From assembly GCF_047496725.1 (NCBI RefSeq), contig NC_132975.1, forward strand, positions 2,125,501 to 2,189,500: DNA of 64,000 nt, written 5' to 3'. This DNA is from Anoplolepis gracilipes (taxonomy: Eukaryota > Arthropoda > Insecta > Hymenoptera > Formicidae). Made by a program: the position numbers and the translations under genes. How positions within the stretch are numbered: position 1 is the first letter of the stretch; the number at the start of each line of letters is the position of its first letter. Below, one piece after another: positions 1-9,870 of the stretch. The notes beneath the pieces are model-generated. The model did no database searches. It worked only from the letters and a program-made list of their open reading frames with translations, and was not told where the DNA came from.

Positions 1-9
1 TAAAAGTAA

Positions 10-1519
10 TTACACTTTACAATTTTTGGGATGATAATCGTTATGAAAGCATTTAAAACATAAAACTTTTGTACAATGTACATAAGAAATAAAAGGAATA
101 TTATTACATATACATTTTTTTTACCCAAATCTGCAGGAAAACACACTTGATTTACGTTTAAAAATACTTTCTTTTCTTTAATTAAATTTGATGCAAACCA
201 TGCATAATTAATCATATCTTGGAAAATAGGAACGCTAAGCTGAAAATGTATTAGAGAGTGAATTTTTAATGCATCTTCTCTGGTGTTAATTTCTTTGCCT
301 TCCTGCAATAATTCGCTACTGTTTTGTATTTTTTTAACAAGATTTTTTACTTGCCTGAAGAAATATACATCGCACGGTTGACAAAATGGTGTACAATGCA
401 GAGGTATTATTTCAACGAAACTCGTGCGATTTCCTGTGTCTTCTGTAAAAAAATTGTTTATTTGAGAGGGATCCGTCTGTCCTCCCCAAGAATCCAAAAT
501 TATTAGAAATTTATTATTTTCGACGTATTTTTTCAAAATATTCTCTACGTAAGAAGTAACATGGCTTTTCGTCATTTTTCCCGATTTTGAGGCTGTAACA
601 AAAATATTACCATACTCTTTTTCTAATTTTTGAACTCTTTCTGATACAATAGGTCCAAAAAAGCCCTTTGTTTCTTGCATGCAAAGAAATACTTTTGAGA
701 GAAGTTTTCCTGAAGCGGTAATAGAATATTGGGCGGTGTATGAATGGATGACTTTATTGAAGTCACCTAAAAAAATTTCGGTTGTCTTCTCTCCACGAAT
801 TGAAAGAGTTCGTTGTATATCTGCTCTGTATTGACATCCGGTTTGATCTATGTTAATCACGAAATTTTTATCAAAATTTTTAATTAGTTCTGAAGTATAA
901 TTTTGAAATTTATTAGCTTCTTTCAAAATATTTTCCATCGAAAGACAATGTTTAGATTTAACAAATCGTGTAACTTTTCGTTGCCGTATTCTATGTTTGG
1001 TTTTAAATTTGTTCACCCATCCCTATAGAGGCTGAAAATTTAAAAGACGGGCAATTTTTAAATTGGGATGCTGCAGATAAAGCCCATTTTTGCAAATCAC
1101 GTGTTGTGACAGGTTTCTTTTTAGATCTAGCTTCGATAAATTTATCATATGTCCATTTATTAATAGTATTAATTTTTAATATCTGCTTTCCACTTTTTAA
1201 GATCACTTTTGTTGTGAAGTCTTGTACTTCCTCTCCGTTGGAGTGTCGATAGACTCCATCGTGGATTTTTTTTTTTTGCCATCTGCACCATTTTAATTTT
1301 TATATCCAAAGGAATTGTTGATGCATTTGTTTTTTGTTCCGGTTCATAATCATTGTCGTCCAAATCATCGCTATCAATATCAGATGAAATACTCATTTGC
1401 TGGCTTTCGTCCAAAGCTTCTTTCTCTGCTTCTTCTGCTATAATTTCATCTGGGAAGAAACATTCCACCCTTTCTTCGTATGTATGATTTTCTAAAAGTT
1501 CCTCAAGAACTTCCGCCAT
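10..1519 (-). pseudogene. Decayed DDE_1 (CENP-B/Tigger/pogo-like) transposase
   Basis: Reading the minus strand gives a nearly full-length DDE_1-type transposase in several frames. The start (1519) opens an acidic N-terminus, followed by a helix-turn-helix-like part with NPRWSLSTLQRRGS. A frameshift near 1175 leads into KWTYDKFIEARSKK and QKWALSAASQF. A second near 1015 leads into WVNKFKTKHRIRQRK, which stays open to about 110. That stretch holds the catalytic landmarks: NIDQTGCQY (first acidic residue), IILDSWGG (second) and CTPFCQPCDVYFF, which matches the family's Q-P-x-D-V motif. A third shift near 100 gives a cysteine-rich tail with HCTKVLCFKCFHNDYHP and a stop at 10-12. At least three frameshifts make it a pseudogene. 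It is probably a remnant of a DNA transposon; terminal inverted repeats were not found. Family assignment is from motif recognition. Confidence 0.75.
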
Positions 1520-2135
1520 TTTTTTACCAAAAAATTTTGCTTCTTGTGAAATAACTGCATCATTTCAACTGACAGATAAAATGTCTTTCTCTCTTAAAAT
1601 ATTTTCACAGATTTTGAAACTATCCGCAATTATCTGTTTGGAACATGGAAATGTAGGTTTTACTAGATCCATAATTTATTCACAATTTTGTGCGGATAGG
1701 GAGAAAGAAAGAAAAAGAAAGAGAGAAAAAGAGGAAAAATAAAAAATACAGAAAGAAATCAATTAAATAAGAAAAAATGGGATATTATATATAGTAGGAA
1801 AAATTAGACAAGAACATTAACTAGATTATGAACATAAATGAAATACAGAAAATAAAATACGGAACAAAATAAAAATATGTTTATTGTTAAAATGAATATA
1901 TGTCGGTGTTGCACTGCCGATAGAAAGCTACAACGTAAGTACCACACCAGTTTACTGACAAAAGACAATCGAGTCATTCGAGACGCTTGGAAGCTAGCCG
2001 CGCCAAGATAACGCACTAGCACTTGTACGACACGCGACGAAATCTACGAAGACGTATTGTAGCTTTTTTTTTTTAATCTTTTTTTAATCTTTTACTTTTT
2101 TTTTCAAAAGAGAAAGATAAATATTTTTTTTATTC
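1520..2135. other. AT-rich spacer, no gene recognised
   Basis: The stretch upstream of the DDE_1 pseudogene contains a purine-rich run (about 1697-1740) and poly-T tracts near 2065 and 2095. Part of it may be the 5' flank of the transposon. No coding region with a recognisable motif was seen. Confidence 0.5.
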
Positions 2136-2138
2136 TTA

Positions 2139-2569
2139 TACGTCTTCTTTTTTTTTTCTCAATCTTGTTAATTCATTTGAAAATAGAACTGTATCATTAT
2201 TTGATGTATCTTCTGCCAAAATTAATTTTTGTATACCTTCTTCGTAAGTATTTGAATAATTTAAAATAAAAGTGTAAAATAAGTTATAAAAATTATTAAT
2301 AATATATGCCATATTACATGTAACTAATAATACATACAAATTTATGTTTTATATTATTCACTTGCAATGCTAAAAATTTTTACTGGTAACTCCTTCCAAT
2401 CTGACTTTTCTCATAGTATCTCTCTTGCCGTTATAGCTTTATTAATACGAAGCTTTGTTTTAAAGTGACTAGGCCAAATACATGTAAACGTATCTGCATT
2501 GTACCATGTAGGAGGTATTAGCTGCAGACCATCATTAAATTCCGCAATGATATATTTTTCGTTATCCAT
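2139..2569 (-). pseudogene. DUF4806-like accessory protein fragment
   Basis: On the minus strand an ATG at 2569 opens MDNEKYIIAEFNDGLQLIPP, followed by TWYNADTFTCIWPSHF and KLRINKAI. This is the usual N-terminal block of insect proteins that end in a DUF4806 domain. One in-frame TGA (2411-2413) interrupts it, after which the same frame continues as SDWKELPVKIFSIASE and stops at 2354-2356. A second block (about 2258-2139) reads NYSNTYEEGIQKLILAEDTS and resembles the next exon of the same family. Such proteins are often encoded by or next to transposons in insects. Here the fragment lies just downstream of, and on the same strand as, a DUF4218-type transposase remnant, so the two may belong to one element. 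The family call rests on motif recall and the function is unknown. Confidence 0.5.
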
Positions 2570-2845
2570 TTCTGTGTTGCGCAAAATGAACGAAGATCAT
2601 GTAGAAATTATGTATACATATTTTATTATAAAAATATGTATATTATGTTACGCACAAAATTATATTTCATGACATGGTGATTTATATCTTTTACATATTT
2701 CAATTTTGTACCAATAACACAAATTTTTTATTTTTTATGTAACATTTATAATCAGAATATATTTACCGTTTCATAATAAGCAGCAATTATTAGAAGAAGA
2801 ATTTTTACAATTAATAGTAAATTTTCCATTTGATATTCTGAGATA

Positions 2846-4030
2846 CTACGATTTAATATCAACATTATCAAGTATTGGACCATTCTTGTGTAAATTTGTA
2901 CATGAGTATATCTTATTATTATTATTATTATTATTATTATCATGTTCTACAAATAAGAAATTACAATTTTCAATTTCATTATACCTTTTAATCAACTGTT
3001 GCAATGGCTTTTTATTTTTCCGTAACTGTCTTTTTATAAATGTCTTAAAATTTTCGAAACTGAAAGCACTAAAATTATCGAGTGGACCATACAATCTTAC
3101 ATCAGAACATATACGTAAAAGATTATGCACATTATGTACTGTTTACTGTATAATATTTCAAATGACTCAATAAAATAATGAAGCAAAGCTTCAACAAAAT
3201 TTTTAATTCTTCTTGACATAAATTTCGACGTGTAAGAATTATTACAACTACATGTAATGTGAGAAAATGAGTATATATTTTTTTTCTTGTAATATATTTC
3301 TCAATACAACAGGACTGATTATAATAGAAAATTTCTAAATTCTGCTGCTTTCCACTGCTTAACGTCTCTTATTGATCTGGGTCTTCTAACAAAATCAACC
3401 GGTGTAGTATTTCTAAGTAAAATCAGTAAATATTTTATTAATAGCTCTTGCATTTAAACGTACAGAAGTTGGACCTTTCATCCAAAGTAGTATCATTTTG
3501 TCATAACTCCTAAACAGATCAAATGCATATAATCTAACGGAGTGTTAGTTATAGATAAAAAATTGAGAACATTATGTAAAATAGAAACACTAATTTGAAA
3601 ATCTTTATAGGCATTAATCGCAAATAATTATCTGTTCTTAAAGTATTGTTTTCTTTTCATATGGAAAGCAGATTCTACCTATTTACATATTTGCCCTGGA
3701 TTAAACAATTATTAAACCCGGTATGACCTTTTATAGATAATGTAAAAGATTTGACAGGTGCATCGCATTATTAAAGCAAATAATAAGACTTTAATAATGT
3801 CTTTGTTATAAATATAACCATTAATAATTAAATCGATTAAGTAGTTAACTAAAGGTGCAAAAAAAAAGAAAAAAAAACATCAACATTATTAGGTTTCTGA
3901 TATCCAAAACATGCACCAACAAGATATATGTCACATTTACAGTATATCTTGTTATTTGAATATAAAATTGGTCATAAGGATGCTTGCGATGATTTAGCTA
4001 GTGGCAGACCATTAATATTTATTATTAAGT
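2846..4030 (-). pseudogene. Decayed DUF4218-type (CACTA-like) transposase
   Basis: Minus-strand fragments in changing frames line up in the order expected for the transposase family carrying DUF4218. In order they are: NINGLPLAKSSQASL and GYQKPNNVDVFF (about 4020-3870), GHTGFNNCLIQGKYVN (about 3730-3670), YAFDLFRSYDK and the run ending VRLNARAINKIF (about 3530-3430), PVDFVRRPRSIRDVKQWKAA (about 3400-3340), FVEALLHYFIESFEILYSKQ (about 3200-3140), and HNLLRICSDVRLYGPLDNFS plus RKNKKPLQQLIKRYNEIENC (3130-2950). The phrase 'YGPLDNFSAFSFEN' with 'KPLQQLIKRYNEI' is typical of this C-terminal domain. Many frameshifts and stops show long decay. A TTA trinucleotide repeat (2917-2940) sits at its 3' end. 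The superfamily (EnSpm/CACTA versus a related lineage) is uncertain. Confidence 0.65.
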
Positions 4031-4061
4031 TATCGAGAATTTATCTAAGAAAATAAATAAA

Positions 4062-4103
4062 TTATTGTACAAATAAATATATAAAAAAGAGAAAACGAGC
4101 GAA

Positions 4104-4141
<38 letters not shown>

Positions 4142-4260
4142 GGAGAGAAATCCATATAAATATAAATAAAATAATATTTATAATTAAGAAAATAACATAC
4201 CGAAAAGAATCGACGAGACAATTATTGAGGCGATCGCATGCAAACAGAGCCGTATACATG
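4062..4260. repeat. (GA)n low-complexity tract
   Basis: A GA dinucleotide tract runs from about 4097 to 4148 within AT-rich sequence. Apparent open frames here are repeat translations (poly leucine-serine) and are not genes. Confidence 0.7.
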
Positions 4261-4376
4261 TTATTAATATGAAGTTATTGAAAAATTAAAAATTTTAAAA
4301 GTTAATACAAAAGAAACAAAATTTATGTAAAAATTAATACAAATAGAAAATTAATAAAGAACATTAAAAATTTATA

Positions 4377-4468
4377 AAAAATTAAAAATTAATACTAGTA
4401 AAAATTAATTTAAAACTTAGCGCTGCTAAGTTAAACTAATTAATTTTTACTAGTATTAATTTTTAATA
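4377..4468. repeat. Palindromic hairpin, about 90 bp
   Basis: Two AT-rich arms (AATTAATACTAGTAAAAATT and its complement) flank a core AACTTAGCGCTGCTAAGTT, itself nearly palindromic. The whole segment can fold into one hairpin with almost no loop. It may be a small foldback MITE. No target duplication was identified. Confidence 0.6.
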
Positions 4469-4469
4469 T

Positions 4470-5550
4470 TATATATATTGAGACTGATAAATTTAAGAAA
4501 TTGTTTGCAGATAATCAACATGAACGTTTGTTATACGTTTTGGATATTTGTGTACTTGTGGAAAGACTCTTGACTGTACATGTTTGGATAAATATACATA
4601 TCCAAACAAATATATGTTGTCACCACCACCACCGCAGTCGTCGCGACTTGATATCAAAGGATATAGTCACATGAAGTCTGTAATTTCGACTTTGACAATG
4701 TGAATGATATTTAAAGTTAATATTGTAAGTATCTTTTAAAAATGATGAAATGTTTATACTAATAAGATTTGTTTTTTCCTGCAGATTATCCGCAAATGAA
4801 TTCTCAGCATTGCCGTACATGAAAGACACAAATTATATTCTATTTCATATTTTATATTATATTTTATATTTCGTATTTTTATATTTTATATTATATTATT
4901 AAATATTTTATTTGTTTGACTAACTGCCTTTGGTTTCTTCTTAATTTAAATTTTTATTTTTTACTACATAACTTTATCAACATAATTATTAACAATTTTA
5001 TTCGTTTGACTAACTACTTTGGTTCTTTTCTCAATTAAAAATTTTTTATTTTTATCATTTATCAGCCTCCCAACCAGTGATGTTTAGACAATAGTTATAA
5101 ACTTATCTCCACTAACAAACGATAAGACAATTACTTTGCTCGAGAGTTTGCTACTTTACGTTTTGGACCCATATTCTCTTTCCAACAATGTGTCAACGTT
5201 ACAAGATTTATGTAAGTGACTGAATTGCGTTCTTATTATTGTAACTTTCCGTTCTATACTTATATCTGTCTTTTATACGATTGTATTTAAATTTATTATA
5301 CTGATTGTATTTCGATTAATTTTGCGCTGAAGATGGCCTAAAAAGAAGGCCGAAAAGTACGTCTCATCTTATGTCAAACCAATTTAAATTTATTTTAATG
5401 TCAAACCAATTTAAATTTATTTTAATTTTGTTGTTTGAATGAATACAGATTAAAAAATTGCGTTTCAGCAACTGCGACTGATTCGTTGCGATTGCCTCCT
5501 TTTTTCCCAAATTTATAATTTTATATTTTATATTTTTAATTTTAGAACGC
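4470..5550. other. AT-rich spacer with a Penelope-like tail motif
   Basis: No gene was recognised. Near 5325-5362 the sequence reads GCGCTGAAGATGGCC followed by GAAGGCCGAAAAGTACGTC. This is the kind of stem-and-GAAA arrangement found at the termini of Penelope-like retroelements. It is followed by two direct copies of a 28-bp unit (5370-5427, beginning ATGTCAAACCAATTTAAATT). This may be the 3' end of a truncated Penelope-like copy. The call is tentative. Confidence 0.35.
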
Positions 5551-5612
5551 ACACACACACACACGCACACACGCACGCACATTATATGTATACGTACACA
5601 CACATACACACT
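5547..5612. repeat. (CA)n microsatellite
   Basis: An alternating CA/CG dinucleotide tract of about 65 bp. The open frame across it (VCVRVCVCVC) is repeat-derived. Confidence 0.8.
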
Positions 5613-6171
5613 TTTATGAATAAAAAATTATGTTTATGATAAGTATGTGTATTGTGTTTTGCGCCTTCTTTATCTATCCCATCCTTCTTCTTCCTCTTAG
5701 TATTAAGATATTAAGACAATGGCAAGCATATCGTAAAATCGCAAAGAGTAACTTAAATTTAGATTTCAAAAAAAACTTATTGTTAGACTGAGCAATATTG
5801 AATGTTTGTAACATATAAAAATTATTAGTATTATTTAAAAACCTAGAATTAAGGTTAAAAAATTCTCTGCGTTCTCGCGTACGCCTTAGCCTCCGTCTTA
5901 TCGCGCTCCCGCTATCCTTTCCCCTCATCCTCCTTCTTTCTCTCTCACACTATCATTCTATTGTGCTCTCCTCCTTTTCCCACCACATCATGCTCTCATT
6001 GTCCTACGCTATGTACAATGCACATAGCGCTCTCCTTATTCTATCCTATACCACACGTCTCCGTCTACCGTTGCGAACGCCAATCGCGCCGTCTCTCTCT
6101 ACCGCGTTGCGAACGTCTATCATGCCGTCTCTCTCTATCCATCTCCCTACTCGCGGACCCATCGGTTACAT

Positions 6172-6450
6172 CGCGGACCTCTCTCTCCTTTCCGCAAACC
6201 CCTCGTCTACCGGCCACGTCGCGGACCTCTCTCTCCTCTCCGCAAACCACTCGTCTATCGGCTGCGTCGCGGATCTCTCTCTCCTCTCCGCAAACCCCTC
6301 GTCTACAAACCGCGCCGCGGACCTACAGCTGTGTCGCGGACCTCTCCCCCTCCCCGCGTACCCCTTGTCTACAAACCGCGTCGTGGACCTACAGTTGTGT
6401 CGCGGACCTCTCCCCCTCCCCGCGTACCCCTCGTCTACAAACCGCGTCGC
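6172..6450. repeat. 48-bp / 66-bp GC-rich minisatellite
   Basis: Tandem units start at CGCGGACCTCTC-like blocks at 6172, 6220, 6268, 6316, 6382 and 6448. That gives three units of 48 bp and two of 66 bp. The longer unit equals the short one plus 18 bp carrying a second TGTCGCGGAC block. Both lengths are multiples of three, so two plus-strand frames and several minus-strand frames stay open through the array (an apparent 231-residue protein). No domain is visible, so I treat the open frames as by-products of the repeat. Confidence 0.75.
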
Positions 6451-6469
6451 GGACCTGCGTGACGTCATC

Positions 6470-6590
6470 CCCCCGCGCCCGCGGTTCCCCTCCGCCCCCG
6501 CGGTTCCCCTCCGCCCCCGCGGTTCCCCCCCGCCCCCGCGGTTCCCCCCCGCCCCCGCAGTTCCCCCTCGCCCCCGCTCCCCCCTCGAGC
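6470..6590. repeat. GC-rich short tandem array (about 17 bp)
   Basis: A 16-18 bp unit built on CGCCCCCGCGGTTCCCC is repeated about seven times immediately after the 48/66-bp array. It is the most GC-rich stretch of an otherwise AT-rich window. Confidence 0.75.
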
Positions 6591-6599
6591 ACCTGGATT

Positions 6600-6765
6600 A
6601 GAACTCTCCTTATATCACTAATAAAGTCCTGTACCATTTTACGATTTTCAAAATAATTATTGAGAAATTAATTTACAAAGATCGGCAAATCCGGCGCGAG
6701 TATCAGCCCGCTGCAAAAAAGATGGCAAGAAGGACGGCCCACCGCTACGCCGGTCTCTAAATAAT
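6600..6765. mobile_element. MITE fragment related to the 17.2-kb copy
   Basis: The segment holding AATAATTATTGAGAAATTAA, then GATCGGCAAATCC and CAGCCCGCTGCAAAAAAGA, matches the left arm of the palindromic element at 17179-17595. Only one arm is present, so this is a truncated copy. It has no coding capacity. Confidence 0.6.
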
Positions 6766-6782
6766 AATCGCTAATCTATTGT

Positions 6783-7065
6783 TATGGCCGTTACGAACAT
6801 GTGGCTATTCCGAATGTGGCCGTTTCGAACGAGGCCATTACGAACGTGTGGCCATTCCGAACGTGTGACCATTCCGAACGTGTGGCCATTCCGAACGTGG
6901 CCATTACAAACGTGACCGTTTCGAACGTGGCCATTACGAACGTGGTCAAATCGAACTTTATTCAATATTTCCCGTGGCCATTCCGAACGTGGCCATTTCG
7001 AACGTGGTCATTCCGAACGTGGTCGTTTCGAACGTAGTCAAATTTAACCGTGGCCATTTCAGACG
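6783..7065. mobile_element. One arm of a foldback element (15-bp units)
   Basis: About 18 imperfect tandem copies of a 15-bp unit, GGCCATTNCGAACGT with variants GGTCATT and GGCCGTT, occupy this interval. It ends in CAAATTTAACCGTGG and TTTCAGACGCTCC. The same units and the same end motif form the two inverted arms at 12546-13272, so this is a single arm of that family. The partner arm is absent, and the DDE_1 fragment at 7074 begins directly after it. Open frames across the array are repeat translations (HVRNGHVRNG). Confidence 0.75.
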
Positions 7066-7073
7066 CTCCCGTT

Positions 7074-7150
7074 TTTTTACGATGCGCAAGATGTCATATG
7101 AATTATTGCTTTGCTTGCTTCTATGACAATTATCATCCTGCAATGTATAT
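7074..7150 (+). pseudogene. C-terminal fragment of a DDE_1 transposase
   Basis: The plus strand reads FLRCARCHMNYCFACFYDNY then HP. It parallels the cysteine-rich end of the DDE_1 pseudogene at the left edge (CTKVLCFKCFHNDYHP). Spacing of the C-x2-C...C-x2-C residues and the final DNYHP are conserved, so this is a terminal scrap of a related transposon. Nothing upstream of it in frame is transposase; the sequence there is the foldback array. Confidence 0.5.
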
Positions 7151-7528
7151 ACTATTCCATCTACTTCCACTGACAATAAAAAATAAAACATGTTTGACAT
7201 TTATTTACGTTGTCTATAACGATGGTAATGATAACAATTTATTCGCTGTTATTGCTTATTAGAAATCATTTATATTACACAATCAATATTTACATTTATT
7301 TTCTTTTACCATATAGCTATTCTATGAACGAATTTTCTAAGTAAAGAATGCAAACAGAAAGATGCATTTTTGTAATAATAATACATATATTTGTAATAAT
7401 AATTGACAGATTGCATTTTGTAATAATAATAAAAAATGTTTAAATTTATATATATATATATGTATTTATTTTGTCTGACAGATTGCATTTTATTAAAAAA
7501 AATATATATTTTGAAAAAAAAAGTTTAC
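7151..7528. other. AT-rich spacer, no gene
   Basis: TA-rich repeats, including three related blocks with TTTGTAATAATAAT around 7370-7440 and GACAGATTGCATTTT twice (7405 and 7478). No coding region is supported. Confidence 0.5.
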
Positions 7529-7597
7529 TCATCAAGATTCGAACGAGCAACGTTCACGGTACGAGTCTGACGCGCTGCCGCTGCGCCATGCGCTCTT
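7529..7597 (-). pseudogene. tRNA-like sequence (pseudo-tRNA or SINE head)
   Basis: On the minus strand an A-box-like TGGCGCAGCGGCAGCGCG is followed by TCAGACTCGTACCGTGA, which resembles an anticodon arm with CGT in the loop, and a B-box-like GTTCGAATC. The layout copies a tRNA, closest to a methionine-type sequence. The anticodon, T and acceptor stems are mismatched and there is no convincing 7-bp acceptor pairing. It is therefore probably a tRNA pseudogene or the head of a tRNA-derived SINE. Confidence 0.45.
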
Positions 7598-7599
7598 CG

Positions 7600-8455
7600 A
7601 AAATATGTTCTATTCCATAGGTAGATAAAGCGCTTTCGATTTTCTCGCGAACGCTTGAAGTGCATCTTATCCCTTTACCTAAAACCACTTTACATGATGA
7701 GCTATTGATACAATAAGTTTCATTGAATTGATTGGTATAACGTCGTAAGATCTCCTTGTGAATGATGCAGAGTAGATAAGGAATGCAATAATTTTATTAA
7801 ATAAATTACCTCGAAAATGACTGAACGTTGCGTTCTATCCCTTCACTCGGATACTCCTCTAATAAAGTACTATATTATAAAAAAAGTTTATCGAAATCCG
7901 TGATACTGAGATTAATTACTGTGATTGATGTGCACTGGCGTCATTAATTTGGCTACATGACAAACAGTGTACACGATAATTTGCTTTTCTATTAGTAAAG
8001 TAATGTTACCGTTTATTTCTTGACGATTTTCGTTTGCTTAGCCGCCTGCAAGATAAACGATAGCGTGTTGCGCCTCTTTCCATAAATCCATGCATGATTA
8101 TCGCACATTTCACTATTAACTTCGTTTCCATAATATCACAAATGTTTTAAAAATAATTATGAAAAAAGGGGTAATAAAAAACTTGGCCTGTCTATTTTAT
8201 CACTCGATTGTTTACTTATCGCACGAAGATGTAACAAGATACGTATCCCGCGCGACAAAAAACTTGCGCCGAAAGGCGGCGCGAGAAACGGCGAGTGTGT
8301 GTGCGCGCGTGTTTATATGTATGTATAAGATTCAGTGTGCATCATTCGAATCTGTACTGCCGTACGATCAACATGTGAGTATGCAATATATACGTAAGTA
8401 GTAATAGTAATATAAGTAAATAATAGTATAATATTTCTTTTAATTTATTATAAAA
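7600..8455. other. Unannotated spacer
   Basis: No recognisable gene. An 80-codon open frame at 8159-8401 has no motif I know and has a composition typical of chance ORFs. Base composition is less AT-biased than the surroundings around 8270-8300 (GCG-rich). I see no repeat structure. Confidence 0.4.
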
Positions 8456-9080
8456 TAGGGCCGATAACGATAAAAGGAGAATGAGGAAGGAGAGTGAAAA
8501 GGAGAAAATGAAAAAAGAGCGAAGGACGAAGGAGGAAGATAAAAGAAAGGAGTATGAGAGAAGAGAGAGAAAGAAAAAGGAAGAGAAGGAACTAGAAGGA
8601 AGAAAAAAAAGGTTAGTGTTATTGCTTTGTTATTAGATTATTTTATTAATTAAAGTTATGCAAACAAAACATTTAATAAAACGATATGATTTAATTATAG
8701 GAGACTGGAATCAAAGTAAAGAGGGAAAGAAAATGAAAGAGATAAAAGAAAGGACGAAGAAATGAGTATAGATAAGGAAGAGTACGAGGAAGAGGAGGAA
8801 AAGAAGAGGAAAAGAGGAGGCAGAAAATTGAAGGAGCGAAATAAAAAGTATGTTACATTTTTTAATATACACAAAGTTTTTAAATTATTCGGATTGTTAA
8901 TTTATTGTTTTCATCGTTACATTTTCTGTGTATATAATTACTATACATCAAGAGGCAAAAGAGGAGAATGGAAAGGAAATTGGAGAGAAGAATTGTGAGG
9001 AGGATGGAGAGGCAGATGGAGAAACGGAAGATGGAAAGGAGGATGGAGAGGACGAGGGCACGTTGGGGAGGGGAGAATGG
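8456..9080. repeat. Purine-rich low-complexity region
   Basis: Three strongly purine-rich blocks (8458-8622, 8700-8850, 8955-9080) made of GGA/GAA/AAG words are separated by AT-rich stretches. In one frame they would read as lysine/glutamate/arginine-rich peptide, and GT/AG-like borders occur near 8610 and 8700. That composition is also what simple purine runs produce. I do not call a gene. Confidence 0.5.
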
Positions 9081-9530
9081 GTGGCTTAGGCTCTCGCTTA
9101 GGCCCTGGATCGACAGGGTCTGTCTTTATTTTTAATTACTAGTAATAAATTATATATACATGTATATATATACAGGATGGACCATTTTAATCCATCCAGT
9201 CGAATATCTCGAAAACCAAGCCCGGGAGAGAAAAATGTTTCAGACAAAAGTTGTTTGGTTTCGAGGGAGGCATAAGATGGTACCATTGGTTTGACCTTGA
9301 AGAATTATTTGAAAGTCACATGAAAGTCACCTCAATTTTTTTAAATGGCATCCCCTATTTTTTATTACATATTCTTGTAGCTGATCTCGAAAGCTTTCCA
9401 AAACGCTATAATCAAATGTTTCTTCATTGAGTACTTTTCGAGTTATAAAGCTCCAAAGTTGCAATTTGAAAAAATTCAAAATATCTCGTAAAATATTCAC
9501 TTTCCGATAGTCTTATCTTACATAATTCAA

Positions 9531-9870
9531 CTAGTCAAGGCAAGATCGGGACATGATCCAACCAGTGAAGGTAAGATCTAGGCATGATGTAGCCAGTGAA
9601 GGTAAGATCCGAGTATGATCCAGCCAGTCAAGGCAAGATCTAGGCATAATCCAACCAGTAAAGATAAGATCCGAGTATGATCCAATCAGTCAAGGCAAGA
9701 TCTGGACATGATCCAACCAGTGAAGGTAAGATTTAGGCATGATGTAGCCAGTGAAGGTAAAATCCGAGTATGATTTAGCCAGTCAAGGCAAGATCTAGGC
9801 ATGATCCAACCAGTAAAGATAAGATCTGAGTATGATCCAACCAGTCAAGGTAAGATCTTTATCAAAGGAA
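9531..9870. repeat. 31-bp subterminal tandem repeat, left arm
   Basis: Units of exactly 31 bp follow the pattern AACCAGTSAAGGYAAGATCY plus an 11-bp variable end (such as AGGCATGATGT or GAGTATGATCC). The variant endings recur every five units, giving a 155-bp higher-order period. About ten full units are present. A shorter inverted array of the same unit lies at 11517-11640. Confidence 0.85.

Noticed and set aside
5961..6656. 231- and 212-codon overlapping plus-strand frames
   Set aside because: Both are translations of the 48/66-bp minisatellite and the GC-rich array in different frames. Unit lengths divisible by three explain the openness.
7529..7597. A functional tRNA gene
   Set aside because: A and B box words are present but the anticodon, T and acceptor stems do not pair properly, so it is listed only as a tRNA-like pseudogene.
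8456..9000. A Lys/Glu-rich coding gene with introns in the purine-rich region
   Set aside because: Simple GGA/GAA/AAG runs produce such peptides in any frame, and no conserved block was visible. GT/AG borders near 8610 and 8700 are weak evidence.
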